A stretch of DNA of 33,287 nt from an uncultured Prevotella sp. (lineage in GTDB: Bacteria; Bacteroidota; Bacteroidia; Bacteroidales; Bacteroidaceae): the NCBI GenBank assembly GCA_944320195.1, contig CALUGP010000060.1, positions 1 to 33,287 on the forward strand, written 5' to 3'. This document shows positions 16,259 to 25,313 of this stretch, piece after piece. Each line of letters begins with the position of its first letter. The first letter of the stretch is position 1. The position numbers and the translations under genes were made by a program. The notes under the pieces were generated by a model, which saw only the letters and a list, made by a program, of their open reading frames with translations, was not told the DNA's origin and made no database searches.

Positions 16259-16609
16259 TCATTTTTCATTGTTAATTTTTAATTTTTCGTTCTCCAAATG
16301 CCTCGTCTTGTCGCGCTTCGTCTTCTTTTCGAGGTTCTTCTTGAGTGCCTCGGTGAGATCAACGCCCGTCTGGTTGGCCAGGCAGAGCAGCACCCACAGC
16401 ACGTCGGCCATCTCGTCAGCCGGGTCTTGCGGTTCGCCCTTCTTGAAGCTCTGGTCGCCGTATTTGCGCGCCATCACCCTCGCCAGTTCGCCCACCTCTT
16501 CTGTGAGGCACGCCATGTTGGTCAACTCGCTGAAATAGCGCACGCCGTATTGCCTAATCCATTGGTCTACAATGAGTTGCGCCTCGCGTATGGTTATTTC
16601 GTCATTCAT
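16259..16609 (-). CDS. MazG-like nucleotide pyrophosphohydrolase, 116 aa
   Basis: This all-alpha NTP pyrophosphohydrolase fold converts nucleoside triphosphates to monophosphates and pyrophosphate, often as house-cleaning of non-canonical nucleotides. The Mg-binding signature is EEVGE (37-41) followed by DEMADVLW (65-72, E66 and D69). It is the short single-domain form, not the two-domain E. coli MazG. The last residues (ENEKLKINNEK) are encoded by a TTTTTAATTTTTCGTT repeat, so the array has probably extended the C-terminus. It sits between dtd and deoC in the same orientation. Confidence 0.88.
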   Translation of the reverse strand: MNDEITIREAQLIVDQWIRQYGVRYFSELTNMACLTEEVGELARVMARKYGDQSFKKGEPQDPADEMADVLWVLLCLANQTGVDLTEALKKNLEKKTKRDKTRHLENEKLKINNEK

Positions 16610-16626
16610 TGTCTTGTATTTTTTAA

Positions 16627-16734
16627 TAGGCCGGATAGGCCATATTAGCCCAATAGGTATGTTGTGCCAATAAGACCTTTTGTGGTAATTTTCTTGACTC
16701 TTAATTCTTAACTCTTAATTCTTAACTCTTAATT
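16627..16734. repeat. 9-bp and 7-bp arrays between dtd and the MazG-like gene
   Basis: About 16627-16675 holds short GGCCGGATA/AGCCCAATA units. From 16691 to 16734 there are tandem TTAATTC/TTAACTC units, running into the dtd stop codon at 16733. The same 7-bp family recurs around 19159-19291. Confidence 0.7.
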
Positions 16735-17185
16735 ATTCCTTATGCCTCGTGTCCATGCAAATCGTCACCGGGCCGTCGTTGATGAGTTCCACTTTCATGT
16801 CTGCGCCGAACTCGCCCGTGAGCACCTTGAGGCCTGTCTCGCGGCGTAGCTTCTCGCAGAACGAGTTGTACAGCGGTATGGAAACCTCGTGGCGGGCGGC
16901 GTGTATCCAAGAGGGGCGGTTGCCTTTCTTGTAGGATGCCAGCAGCGTGAACTGGCTCACTACGAGTATCTCGCCGCCAACGGCCGTCACGGGCAGGTTC
17001 ATCACGCCCTCAGAGTCATCGAAAACGCGCAGCGCGGCGGTCTTTTTCACGAGCCAATCTACGTCCTCCTCGGTGTCGCCATCGGCCACTCCGAGCAGTA
17101 TCATGTAGCCTTTTCCTATTGCGGATTTCACCTCTCCGCCTATCGTTACTGACGCGCGGCTGACGCGCTGGATTACTGTCTTCAT
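16733..17185 (-). CDS. dtd: D-aminoacyl-tRNA deacylase, 150 aa
   Basis: Dtd hydrolyses D-amino acids (and glycine mischarged on tRNA-Ala) from tRNA, protecting translation. Both active-site signatures are present: SQFTL (77-81) and the cross-subunit Gly-Pro loop NDGPVT (136-141). The protein begins MKTVIQRVSRASV, standard for the family, and the 150-residue length is typical. It follows uvrC by 65 bases on the same strand. A TACTTTTA box (17199-17206, minus) is one base off the -7 consensus. Confidence 0.97.
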   Translation of the reverse strand: MKTVIQRVSRASVTIGGEVKSAIGKGYMILLGVADGDTEEDVDWLVKKTAALRVFDDSEGVMNLPVTAVGGEILVVSQFTLLASYKKGNRPSWIHAARHEVSIPLYNSFCEKLRRETGLKVLTGEFGADMKVELINDGPVTICMDTRHKE

Positions 17186-17250
17186 CTTGTTTTTGTTATA
17201 AAAGTAGTGTTTATTTCATTTATGAGCAAGTATTTAATGCCTTTAACACA

Positions 17251-19086
17251 TTAGATTGTTGCTTTTTTATTGAAGTGATTGAATATGATTTCGGCTTTTG
17301 ACGAACCTATAATGTCCGTAAGTTGCTGAATGTCAGCCTCTTTGATGCGCTTTACTGACTTGAACGCTTTTAATAAAGCGTCACGTGTCTTGGGGCCTAT
17401 GCCGCGGATGTCGTCAAGCTCGGAGTGCAGCGCGTGCTTCGAACGCTTGTCGCGGTGGAAGGTAATGGCGAAGCGGTGCACCTCGTCCTGCATGCGCGTA
17501 AGGAGGCGGAACAGCTCGCTGTCGGTCTTCATTCCGACGACCATGGGCGGCACGCCGTAGAGCAGTTCGTTGGTGCGGTGGCGGTTGTCCTTGGCCAGTC
17601 CGGCGATGGGGATGTCAAGGTGAAGCTCGCCTTCCACGACCTCGCGCACCACGCTCATCTGTCCCTGTCCGCCGTCCGTAATTATAAGGTCTGGCAGGGG
17701 CAGGCCTTCCTCCACCATGCGCGAGTAGCGGCGGCGTACCACCTCCTGCATAGAGGCGTAGTCGTCGGGGCCAGTCACTGTCTTTATTATGTACTTGCGG
17801 TAGTCGTTCTTGCTTGGTTTCATCTTCTTGAACACCACGCAGGCCGCCACGGCGTCGGTGCCTTGGATGTTAGAGTTGTCGAACATCTCTATCTGGTAAG
17901 GCATCTTCGGCAGCTTCAGCGCGGCCTGTATCTCCTTCATCAGGCGCACCGATTTCTGTTCGGGGTTAAGCTTTTCGGCCTGTTTCATGCGGTCGAAGCG
18001 GTACTGCTTGCCGTTCATCTCTGAGAGTTCCAGCAGCGTGCGCTTGTCGCCGCGCTGCGGCACGGTGAACGTGACGCCATCGAGCGTCATGTCGACAGGC
18101 GACGGCACTATGATTTCGCGCGACCGGCTGCCCATCCTCTCGCGTATCTGAAGGATGGCTATTTGCAGTATTTCGTCAGGAGTCTCGCCCAGTTTCTTTT
18201 TCATCTCGAACGTCTGCGCCTGGTTGATGGAGCCGTTCGTCACGTGCAGGTAGTTCACGTAGGCCGTGCGCTCGTCGTCTGTGACGCTGAACACGTCAAC
18301 GTTTGTGATTGAATGGCTCACCACTTCGCTCTTGGCGCAGAAGCCGTCGAGCAGCAAGTAGCGCTGCTTCACGGCCTCGGCCTCCTCAAAGCGCATCTCC
18401 GCGGCCAGCTCCTGCATGCGGCGGTAGAGCGTGCGCTGCAGCTCGCGCGTGTTCCCCTTCAGTATCTCGCGCGCCTGGGCGATGCACTCCTGGTAGTCGT
18501 CATACGTCTGCTTGGCTATGCACGGCGCGCCGCAGTTGTGTATGTGCCACTCCAGGCAGGGCTTGTACCGGCCCTGTTCCACGCCCTCGCGTGTGATGAC
18601 TTGGCGGCATGTGCGCGGCCGGTAGAGCTTCTTTATCAGCTCCAGGACGGCGTGCATCGAGGCGATATGGCTGTAAGGACCGTAGTAGGTGCCCCATTTG
18701 CGGTTGATGTTGCGCGTACTGAAGATGCGCGGAAAGTACTCGTTGGTGACGCAAATTGAGGGATACGTCTTGCCGTCCTTGAGCAGGATGTTGTACTTTG
18801 GCTGATATTTCTTTATCAGGCTGTTTTCCAAGAGCAGCGCGTCTTCCTCCGTGTTGACCACGGTGTAGGTGATGTCGTGAATCTTGCTCACCAAGACGCG
18901 TGTCTTGAAACGGTCCACCTCTTTGTGGAAGTAAGACGACACGCGCGCCTTAAGGTTCTTCGCCTTGCCTACGTATATTATCGTGCCGCTCTCGTCATAG
19001 TACTGATAGCTGCCGGGCTTGGCGGGCAAGTTGCTCACGATGGCTTTCAGACGGGCCAGCCGCTTCTCGTTTTCTTCTTTAGTCAT
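17251..19086 (-). CDS. uvrC: Excinuclease ABC subunit C, 611 aa
   Basis: UvrC makes both incisions around UvrB-bound lesions in nucleotide excision repair. The N-terminal GIY-YIG nuclease is visible as GSYQYY (25-30) and IYVGKAKNLKARVSSYF (37-53). A UvrB-interacting UVR motif follows near residue 215 (RMQELAAEMRFEEAEAVKQR). The RNase H-like 5' nuclease begins with FDNSNIQGTDAVAACVVF. The C-terminal helix-hairpin-helix is DDIRGIGPKTRDALLKAF. Length is normal. A parS-like palindrome begins 40 bases upstream of the start codon. Confidence 0.98.
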   Translation of the reverse strand: MTKEENEKRLARLKAIVSNLPAKPGSYQYYDESGTIIYVGKAKNLKARVSSYFHKEVDRFKTRVLVSKIHDITYTVVNTEEDALLLENSLIKKYQPKYNILLKDGKTYPSICVTNEYFPRIFSTRNINRKWGTYYGPYSHIASMHAVLELIKKLYRPRTCRQVITREGVEQGRYKPCLEWHIHNCGAPCIAKQTYDDYQECIAQAREILKGNTRELQRTLYRRMQELAAEMRFEEAEAVKQRYLLLDGFCAKSEVVSHSITNVDVFSVTDDERTAYVNYLHVTNGSINQAQTFEMKKKLGETPDEILQIAILQIRERMGSRSREIIVPSPVDMTLDGVTFTVPQRGDKRTLLELSEMNGKQYRFDRMKQAEKLNPEQKSVRLMKEIQAALKLPKMPYQIEMFDNSNIQGTDAVAACVVFKKMKPSKNDYRKYIIKTVTGPDDYASMQEVVRRRYSRMVEEGLPLPDLIITDGGQGQMSVVREVVEGELHLDIPIAGLAKDNRHRTNELLYGVPPMVVGMKTDSELFRLLTRMQDEVHRFAITFHRDKRSKHALHSELDDIRGIGPKTRDALLKAFKSVKRIKEADIQQLTDIIGSSKAEIIFNHFNKKATI

Positions 19087-19126
19087 AGCGCGTAAGTGCT
19101 TTGTACAAAGGGGTTTTCATGAAAAA

Positions 19127-19142
19127 TGTTTCACGTGAAACT
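19127..19142. promoter_or_regulatory. parS-like site 1 (15 of 16 bases)
   Basis: TGTTTCACGTGAAACT differs only in the last base from the ParB-binding palindrome TGTTTCACGTGAAACA. It lies between uvrC and the TTAAGAG-type array. A perfect copy is 1.2 kb away at 20313. Confidence 0.8.
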
Positions 19143-19158
19143 TAACCCCGTAGGGCGA

Positions 19159-19291
19159 TTAAGAGTTAAGAATTAAGAGTTAAGAATTAAGAGTTAAGAA
19201 AACATGCTTTATTGGTTGGCGTCATGCTTGCCAAACCTGCTTTATAGCCTCAAGGCAAATTCCCTTAACTCTTAATTCTTAACTCTTAATT
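19159..19291. repeat. Inverted array of 7-bp TTAAGAG/TTAAGAA units between apt and uvrC
   Basis: Left arm 19159-19200 has alternating TTAAGAG and TTAAGAA units. Right arm 19264-19291 is the reverse complement (CTTAACTCTTAATTCTTAAC and following). The intervening 63 bases are non-repetitive. The right arm stops three bases from the apt stop codon. Confidence 0.8.
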
Positions 19292-19294
19292 AGA

Positions 19295-19825
19295 TTAAAC
19301 TTTCAGGAGCGTTGTTACTTCGGTCTCGTTGCCGAAAGCGTCGCGGCCGTGCAGTCCCTCGCGGGTAAGCTCTATGATGAAGTTCACGTATATCTTCTTC
19401 GGGTTGAACTTCTTCACCAGGTCGTAGGCGGCGCGCATGGTGCCGCCGGTTGCCAACAGGTCGTCGTGCAGCAGGACTACGTCGTCGGGCTTTATGGCGT
19501 CCTTGTGTATCTCGATGGTGTCCGTGCCATACTCCTTGTTGTACGTTTCCTGGATGGTGTCGCAGGGCAGCTTGCCCGGCTTGCGGCAAAGCACCACGCC
19601 GGCATGGAGCCTTACGGCAAGCGCCGACGACATGATGAAGCCGCGGCTCTCGATGCCGACTATCTTCGTGATGCCCTTGTCCTTGTACAGTTCGTACAGT
19701 TCGTCCTGCATTATCTGCAGGCATTCAGGGTTGTCAAACAGTGTCGTGACATCTCTGAAGTTGATGCCTTTTTTCGGAAAATCGGGGATGCACCTCAGAT
19801 TGTCCAGAAGTGTCTTGTTGTTCAT
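19295..19825 (-). CDS. apt: Adenine phosphoribosyltransferase, 176 aa
   Basis: Apt salvages adenine to AMP using PRPP. The PRPP-binding loop is VVLLHDDLLATGGTM (D121, D122, T126-T129), and the family motif GIESRGFIMSSALA (57-70) plus RKPGKLPC (81-88) is typical of type I Apt. The start is placed at MNNKTLLDNLRCIPDFPKKG, where family members begin; the 40 upstream in-frame codons are low-complexity repeat translated as PFLPALPALT. No clear promoter box was found; it may be transcribed from mnmG across a 512-base spacer or from an unseen site. Confidence 0.96.
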   Translation of the reverse strand: MNNKTLLDNLRCIPDFPKKGINFRDVTTLFDNPECLQIMQDELYELYKDKGITKIVGIESRGFIMSSALAVRLHAGVVLCRKPGKLPCDTIQETYNKEYGTDTIEIHKDAIKPDDVVLLHDDLLATGGTMRAAYDLVKKFNPKKIYVNFIIELTREGLHGRDAFGNETEVTTLLKV

Positions 19826-20312
19826 TTCTTTTCTTTTTATTGTTGATCGATTGTTTTCTTGGAAGTTCTGGGAGAACCGGGGCTTTGTGAGTGCTGGGAG
19901 AGCTGGGAGGAATGGGAGAACTGCGAGGATTTGGAAACAGGCCATTTTCTCACCTTCTCACCTTCTCACTTTCTCACCTTTCTCACCTTTCTCACCTTTC
20001 TTTTACCTCTTCAATATGCCGTCTTTCGTCGTCTGATTGGCCGTCTTTTGCCTTGTGAAAGGCCGTCTTTTGCAAGGCGTTTTGCGGCCTTTTGCAAAGC
20101 CTCTGTTTCAGGGCCGTCTCACGGGCGGCTGGCGCATGTCCGGCGTGTGCCGGCTGTATGCTCGGCATGGGGTGGGGAGACGGCCTTGAAGCTGCTCCTT
20201 TCCATCGTGAAACCTGGCGATTTTAACATTCAAGCAAAGTTGTGGACGTTTCCCGTATGTCGCTATGTTTCAGTCGGTTCCAACGTTTTTATTTGATGAA
20301 AAATCCTCAATT
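19826..20312. other. Long spacer between mnmG and apt with three repeat types
   Basis: No gene was recognised. About 19857-19935 is a CTGGGAGAA-type 9-bp array. About 19950-20010 is a TCTCACCTT-type array. About 20039-20095 carries three GGCCG-TTTTGC motifs that can pair locally. GGCCGTCTC at 20112-20120 and GAGACGGCC at 20177-20185 are complementary across 56 bases. The parS-like site lies at the mnmG end. A small structured RNA here cannot be excluded. Confidence 0.55.
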
Positions 20313-20328
20313 TGTTTCACGTGAAACA
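20313..20328. promoter_or_regulatory. parS-like site 2 (perfect 16-bp palindrome)
   Basis: TGTTTCACGTGAAACA is the consensus ParB centromere site, a perfect 16-base palindrome, 10 bases from the mnmG stop. Established knowledge: parS sites cluster near the replication origin and load ParB/Spo0J for chromosome segregation. Confidence 0.9.
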
Positions 20329-20337
20329 TTTTGTCTC

Positions 20338-22209
20338 TTACCGTTTCATGAGCACCAGCATGATGTTGATGTCGCTCGGCGACACGCCCGGTATGCGGCT
20401 TGCCTGGGCCAGGGTCTCGGGGTCTATTTTTTCGAGCTTTTGCCGCGCTTCGGTTGAGAGCTGCTGCATCTCTGAGTAGCGGAAGTGTCCGCGTATCTTT
20501 ATGTTTTCAAGGCGGTGCATCTTGTCGGCCACGAGCCGTTCGCGCTCTATGTATCCCTTGTATTTCATTTTTATCTCGGCGGCTTCGGTTATCTCCTCCT
20601 TGCGGTTTGGCAGCGATTCCAACGCCTGTTTCAGGCTTGGCAGTATTTCGGAGAGGTTCTGCATTGTGAGCTGCGGCCGCGCCACGAGGTCGGCTATCTT
20701 GCATCCTTCGCGCAGGGGGGTGGTGCCAAGAGCTTCGAGCGCGGAGTTTATGTCGCGCGGTTTCACCGGTGTCTTGGCGCAAAAATCGACAAGATGCTCA
20801 GTCGCCAGCTTTTTCTCCATCCACCAGTCGTAGCGGCCGCGCGTGGCAAGGCCTAATGAGTAGGCGCGCTCGGTGAGGCGCGCGTCGGCGTCGTCCTGCC
20901 TTAGGAGTATGCGGTATTCGGCCCTGCTGGTGAACATGCGGTAAGGCTCGTCAACGCCTTTGGTCACGAGGTCGTCGATTAGCACGCCTATGTAAGACTC
21001 GTCGCGGCGCATCACGAAGGGCTCTCCGCCAGTGCAGCGCAGCGCGGCGTTTATTCCGGCCACGAGTCCCTGCCCGGCGGCCTCCTCGTATCCGGTGGTG
21101 CCGTTCACCTGTCCGGCGAGGAAGAGGCCGGGCAGTATCTTTGATTCGAGCGAGTGGCGCAGCTGCGTCGGGTCGAAGAAGTCGTACTCTATGGCGTAGC
21201 CCGGGCGGTAGACGCGGGCGTCGCGCAGGGCGGGAATCTTCCTCAGCGCGTTTATCTGCACTTCCATCGGCATGCTGGACGAGAAGCCGTTGAGGTACAT
21301 CTCGTTGGTGTCTTCGCCTTCAGGTTCGAGGAAGAGTGGGTGCTGCTGCTTGTCGGGGAAGGTGACAAGCTTGGTTTCGATTGACGGGCAGTAGCGCGGG
21401 CCGATGCTCTGTATCTGTCCGTTGTACAGGGGCGAGTCGGCCAGTCCGGCCATGAGCGTGGCGTGCACGTCGGGGTTGGTGTAGCAAGTCCAGCAGGTGA
21501 GCTGTTTTAATGGCCGTCCTGTCGGCATGAAGCTGAAGCCGTGGAAGTCGTGCTCGCCCTCCTGCACCTCCATGTCCTCGAAGTGTACGCTCCGCCTGTC
21601 TATTCTTACGGGCGTGCCGGTCTTCATGCGTCCTGCGGTGATGCCGTGGCGCGTGATGCTCTCTGTGAGCCGCGTGACGGCCGGCTCGGCTATGCGTCCT
21701 CCGGGCAGTTGGCGCCGGCCAATGTGCAGCAGTCCGTTGAGGAAGGTGCCTGCGGTTATCACCACGCTCTTGGCTCTCAGCTCCACGCCCCACACGGTGC
21801 TCACGCCGACGGCCTCGCCTTGCTCCACGAGCAGCTCCTCGGCCTGGTCTTGCCAGATGTCGAGGTTGTCGGTGTGGTCGAGCACGGTGCGCCACTGCCA
21901 GATGAACTTGCCGCGGTCGCACTGCGCGCGGGGGCTCCACACGGCCGGTCCCTTCGACCGGTTGAGCATGCGGAACTGTATGGCCGTCTTGTCGGTGACC
22001 AGTCCCATCTGTCCGCCCAGGGCGTCAATCTCGCGCACTATCTGGCCTTTGGCTATTCCGCCCACGGCCGGGTTGCAGCTCATCTGGGCTATCTTGTTCA
22101 TGTCCATGGTGACGAGGCAGGTGCGCGCGCCCATGCCTGCTGCGGCCGCTGCCGCCTCGCATCCGGCGTGTCCGCCTCCGATAACGATGACGTCGTATTT
22201 CAAAAGCAT
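20338..22209 (-). CDS. mnmG: tRNA uridine-5-carboxymethylaminomethyl modification enzyme MnmG, 623 aa
   Basis: MnmG (GidA) is the FAD-binding partner of MnmE; together they install the 5-carboxymethylaminomethyl group on U34 of several tRNAs. The dinucleotide fold is IVIGGGHAGCEAA (8-20), with SCNPAVGGIAKGQIVREID and the signature GPRYCPSIETKLVTF. The C-terminal tRNA/MnmE-binding region includes the IKMKYKGYIERE segment. The 623-residue length is typical. A TACTTTTG box 169 bases upstream may be its promoter. It is often found near replication origins, consistent with the adjacent parS palindrome. Confidence 0.98.
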   Translation of the reverse strand: MLLKYDVIVIGGGHAGCEAAAAAAGMGARTCLVTMDMNKIAQMSCNPAVGGIAKGQIVREIDALGGQMGLVTDKTAIQFRMLNRSKGPAVWSPRAQCDRGKFIWQWRTVLDHTDNLDIWQDQAEELLVEQGEAVGVSTVWGVELRAKSVVITAGTFLNGLLHIGRRQLPGGRIAEPAVTRLTESITRHGITAGRMKTGTPVRIDRRSVHFEDMEVQEGEHDFHGFSFMPTGRPLKQLTCWTCYTNPDVHATLMAGLADSPLYNGQIQSIGPRYCPSIETKLVTFPDKQQHPLFLEPEGEDTNEMYLNGFSSSMPMEVQINALRKIPALRDARVYRPGYAIEYDFFDPTQLRHSLESKILPGLFLAGQVNGTTGYEEAAGQGLVAGINAALRCTGGEPFVMRRDESYIGVLIDDLVTKGVDEPYRMFTSRAEYRILLRQDDADARLTERAYSLGLATRGRYDWWMEKKLATEHLVDFCAKTPVKPRDINSALEALGTTPLREGCKIADLVARPQLTMQNLSEILPSLKQALESLPNRKEEITEAAEIKMKYKGYIERERLVADKMHRLENIKIRGHFRYSEMQQLSTEARQKLEKIDPETLAQASRIPGVSPSDINIMLVLMKR

Positions 22210-22212
22210 GTT

Positions 22213-22376
22213 GTTTTACGGTTTTACGGTTGTGGGCTTGTTGTTCTTTTACGGTTATCGGGCGGCCCGTCTCACGGGCTTGCGGCTTTGCAGTCGCCGG
22301 GTTTTACGGTCTTATAATCAGAGTGTCCGTATCACCTTACAACCGCATGACCGCATAACCTTATAACCTTTACGCC
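22213..22376. repeat. Leader of mnmG with TTTTACGG-type array
   Basis: Units such as TTTTACGGT recur at about 22213-22250 and again near 22300, followed by ACCGCATAACCTTATAACC-type repeats to 22371. This occupies the inferred 5' leader of the minus-strand mnmG transcript. GCCCGTCTCACGGGC near 22265 can form a small hairpin. Confidence 0.55.
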
Positions 22377-22377
22377 G

Positions 22378-22385
22378 CAAAAGTA
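22378..22385 (-). promoter_or_regulatory. -7 box for mnmG
   Basis: Minus-strand TACTTTTG matches TAnnTTTG. A TTTG (plus-strand CAAA near 22409) lies about 23 bases upstream, slightly wide. The leader would be about 165 bases. Confidence 0.5.
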
Positions 22386-22415
22386 AGAATTAAAATCGAA
22401 TTTTTTGTCAAATAG

Positions 22416-22446
22416 TTTGATTTATCACCAAAATGGAGTATATTTG
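22416..22446 (+). promoter_or_regulatory. Promoter of the frdCAB operon (-33 and -7 boxes)
   Basis: TTTG at 22416-22419 and TATATTTG at 22439-22446 are separated by 19 bases, matching Bacteroidetes consensus and spacing. The promoter gives a leader of about 125 bases before frdC. Confidence 0.75.
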
Positions 22447-22494
22447 CATCTCAAAACGATGCCACAATACCTATTATAAGGTAGGGCGGCACGA

Positions 22495-22517
22495 GCTGTT
22501 CGCTGCGCGCGAACAGC
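22495..22517 (+). other. Hairpin in the frdC leader
   Basis: GCTGTTCGC (22495-22503) pairs with GCGAACAGC (22509-22517) around a 5-base loop, about 45 bases into the inferred leader. No T-tract follows, so a simple terminator is unlikely. It might stabilise or regulate the operon mRNA. Confidence 0.5.
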
Positions 22518-22579
22518 CGTTCCTGCGTTGGTAGACATTATCGTTAAATCAATTTAATACTTTAAAAAATCAATCATTT

Positions 22580-23257
22580 ATGTGGTTATGTAATTCACCA
22601 ATCGGAAGGAAAGTAGTGATGTCTGTCACAGGCGTCGCGCTAATCCTGTTCTTGACATTCCACATGTCAATGAACGTAGTTGCACTTTTCTCGGGCGAAG
22701 CTTACAACGCAGTGTGTGAGTTCCTCGGGGCTAACTGGTACGCCCTCGTGGCCACGCTGGCCCTGGCCGCCCTGGCAGTAATCCACATCGTGTACGCGTT
22801 CCTGCTGACAATGCAGAACCGCCGCGCCCGCGGCGAGGAGCGCTACGCCGTGACGGCGCGTCCGGCCAAGGTGGAGTGGGCTTCGCAGAACATGCTCGTG
22901 CTGGGCATCATCGTGCTCCTGGGCCTGCTGCTGCACCTGTTCAACTTCTGGTACAACATGATGTTCGCCGAGCTGACGGGCATCGCCGTGCCCCATCTGC
23001 CGTCAGACGGCTTCGCCTACATCCTCGACACGTTCGCGAACCCCGTTTACGTTGTGCTTTACATCGTATGGCTGGTAGCCATCTGGTTCCACCTCTCGCA
23101 CGGCTTCTGGAGCGCGATGCAGACATTCGGATGGAACGGCAAGGTGTGGTTCAACCGCTGGAAGGCCATCGGCCTCGTCTATACCACGCTGCTCATGCTG
23201 GGCTTCCTCGTGGTAGTGCTGGCGTTCGCCTTCGGACTTGCCCCGAGCCAGTGGTGA
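22580..23257 (+). CDS. frdC: Fumarate reductase/succinate dehydrogenase cytochrome b subunit, 225 aa
   Basis: This membrane anchor carries haem b and passes electrons from menaquinol to the catalytic subunits; it is the single-subunit b558-type seen in Bacteroidetes and epsilon-proteobacteria. Five hydrophobic segments are visible (about 11-36, 54-77, 104-128, 153-172, 194-219). Histidines at H28, H69, H119 and H171/H174 fall in or near them at positions suited to ligate two haems, as in Wolinella FrdC. It begins MWLCNSPIGRKVVMSVTG, standard for the family. It is the first gene of the frdC-frdA-frdB operon, with frdA 39 bases downstream after a short AATTCATAATTCAT-type array. Confidence 0.95.
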   Translation: MWLCNSPIGRKVVMSVTGVALILFLTFHMSMNVVALFSGEAYNAVCEFLGANWYALVATLALAALAVIHIVYAFLLTMQNRRARGEERYAVTARPAKVEWASQNMLVLGIIVLLGLLLHLFNFWYNMMFAELTGIAVPHLPSDGFAYILDTFANPVYVVLYIVWLVAIWFHLSHGFWSAMQTFGWNGKVWFNRWKAIGLVYTTLLMLGFLVVVLAFAFGLAPSQW

Positions 23258-23296
23258 CTTCAATTCATAATTCATAATTAATAATTCATAATTGTT

Positions 23297-25279
23297 ATGG
23301 CAAAGCAAATCAATTCCAAGATACCAGAGGGACCGATAGCTGAGAAATGGACCAACTACAAGGCTCACCAGCGCCTCGTCAACCCCAAGAACAAACTGAA
23401 GTTGGACGTCATCGTCGTAGGCACCGGACTGGCCGGAGCCTCCGCCGCAGCGTCGCTCGGCGAGATGGGTTTCAACGTCCTCAACTTCTGCATACAAGAC
23501 TCTCCCCGCCGCGCTCACTCAATCGCCGCGCAGGGAGGTATCAACGCCGCAAAGAACTACCAGAACGACGGTGACTCGGTGTACCGCCTGTTCTACGACA
23601 CGGTGAAGGGTGGCGACTACCGCGCACGTGAAGCTAACGTTTACCGTCTGGCTGAAGTGTCTAACAACATCATCGACCAGTGCGTGGCACAGGGTGTTCC
23701 GTTCGCCCGCGAGTACGGCGGCATGCTCGCCAACCGCTCGTTCGGCGGCGCCCAGGTGTCTCGCACGTTCTACGCAAAGGGACAGACCGGCCAGCAGCTC
23801 CTGCTCGGCGCGTACTCGGCGTTGAGCCGCCAGGTTCACACCGGCCGCGTTAAGCTGTACACACGATATGAAATGGAAGACGTGGTAATCGTCGACGGCC
23901 GTGCACGCGGTATCATCGCGAAGAACCTCGTCACCGGAAAGCTCGAGCGCTTCTCAGCCAACGCCGTTGTAATAGCTACCGGCGGATACGGCAACACATA
24001 CTTCCTCTCTACCAACGCTATGGGCTGCAACTGTACGGCAGCTATGGCTTGCTACCGCAAGGGAGCATACTTCGCTAACCCGTCTTATGTGCAGATTCAC
24101 CCGACTTGTATCCCCGTACACGGCGACAACCAGTCGAAGCTGACGCTTATGTCCGAGTCTCTGCGCAACGACGGCCGCATCTGGGTGCCCAAGAAGCTTG
24201 AGGACGCCAAGGCACTGCAGCGCGGAGAGAAGAAGGGCAGCGACATTCCCGAGGAAGACCGCGACTACTACCTGGAGCGCCGCTATCCGGCCTTCGGTAA
24301 CCTCGTGCCCCGTGACGTGGCCAGCCGCGCCGCCAAGGAGCGTTGCGACAAGGGCTACGGCGTGAACAACACCGGTCTGGCCGTGTTCCTCGACTTCTCT
24401 GAGAGCATCGAACGACTAGGCCTTGACGTCGTGTTGCAGCGTTACGGCAACCTCTTCGACATGTACGAGGAAATAACCGACGTCAATCCGGGCGAGCTGG
24501 CCAACGAAATCAACGGCGTGAAATACTACAACCCGATGATGATCTATCCCGCCATACACTACACCATGGGCGGCATCTGGGTCGACTACGAGCTGATGAC
24601 CAGCATCGAAGGACTCTTCGCTATCGGCGAGTGCAACTTCTCCGACCACGGAGCCAACCGCCTCGGAGCGTCAGCCCTCATGCAGGGACTGGCCGACGGA
24701 TACTTCGTGCTGCCTTACACAATCCAGAACTACCTGGCCGACCAGTCAATCTGGCCCCGCATCTCGACAGACCTGCCCGAGTTCGAGGAGGCCGAGAAGG
24801 GCGTACAGAAGGAGATCGACCGCCTCATGGGCATACAGGGCAAGCGCTCTGTCGACTCAATCCACAAGGAGCTTGGCCACATCATGTGGGAGCACGTGGG
24901 CATGGGCCGCACGGCCGAAGGCCTGAAGGAAGGACTCGAGCTGATAAAGAAAATCCGCAAGGAGTTCGAGACCAACCTCTTCATCCCCGGCTCTAAGGAA
25001 GGACTCAACACAGAGCTTGACAAGGCGATCCACCTGCGCGACTTCATCACCATGGGCGAGCTGATAGCCTATGACGCGCTGTCGCGCAACGAGTCGTGCG
25101 GCGGCCACTTCCGCGAGGAGTACCAGACGGAGGAAGGCGAGGCCAAGCGTGACGACGAAAACTACTTCTACGTAGGCTGCTGGGAGTACCAGGGAAGCGA
25201 CGAGAAAGCGCCAGAGCTCATCAAGGAGCCGTTGCATTACGAGGCTATAAAAGTCCAGACCAGAAATTATAAGAACTAA
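23297..25279 (+). CDS. frdA: Fumarate reductase/succinate dehydrogenase flavoprotein subunit, 660 aa
   Basis: FrdA holds the fumarate/succinate active site. The FAD Rossmann motif is [11 protein letters not shown] (41-51). [11 protein letters not shown] provides the covalent-flavin histidine (H74). Substrate-site segments include [12 protein letters not shown], the region around [10 protein letters not shown], and the flavin-domain motif [15 protein letters not shown]. At 660 residues it is the longer class paired with a single cytochrome b subunit. In an anaerobic gut-type Bacteroidales it should act mainly as fumarate reductase in succinate production. Direction is inferred from lifestyle, not from sequence. 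Confidence 0.97.
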   Translation: MAKQINSKIPEGPIAEKWTNYKAHQRLVNPKNKLKLDVIVVGTGLAGASAAASLGEMGFNVLNFCIQDSPRRAHSIAAQGGINAAKNYQNDGDSVYRLFYDTVKGGDYRAREANVYRLAEVSNNIIDQCVAQGVPFAREYGGMLANRSFGGAQVSRTFYAKGQTGQQLLLGAYSALSRQVHTGRVKLYTRYEMEDVVIVDGRARGIIAKNLVTGKLERFSANAVVIATGGYGNTYFLSTNAMGCNCTAAMACYRKGAYFANPSYVQIHPTCIPVHGDNQSKLTLMSESLRNDGRIWVPKKLEDAKALQRGEKKGSDIPEEDRDYYLERRYPAFGNLVPRDVASRAAKERCDKGYGVNNTGLAVFLDFSESIERLGLDVVLQRYGNLFDMYEEITDVNPGELANEINGVKYYNPMMIYPAIHYTMGGIWVDYELMTSIEGLFAIGECNFSDHGANRLGASALMQGLADGYFVLPYTIQNYLADQSIWPRISTDLPEFEEAEKGVQKEIDRLMGIQGKRSVDSIHKELGHIMWEHVGMGRTAEGLKEGLELIKKIRKEFETNLFIPGSKEGLNTELDKAIHLRDFITMGELIAYDALSRNESCGGHFREEYQTEEGEAKRDDENYFYVGCWEYQGSDEKAPELIKEPLHYEAIKVQTRNYKN

Positions 25280-25313
25280 TTGACTGTCAATCGGTTATTA
25301 AATCAAAGAACAA

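Noticed and set aside
19826-22580. Replication origin with DnaA boxes near the parS sites
   Set aside because: I found no cluster of TTATCCACA-type boxes and no dnaA gene; only origin proximity is suggested.
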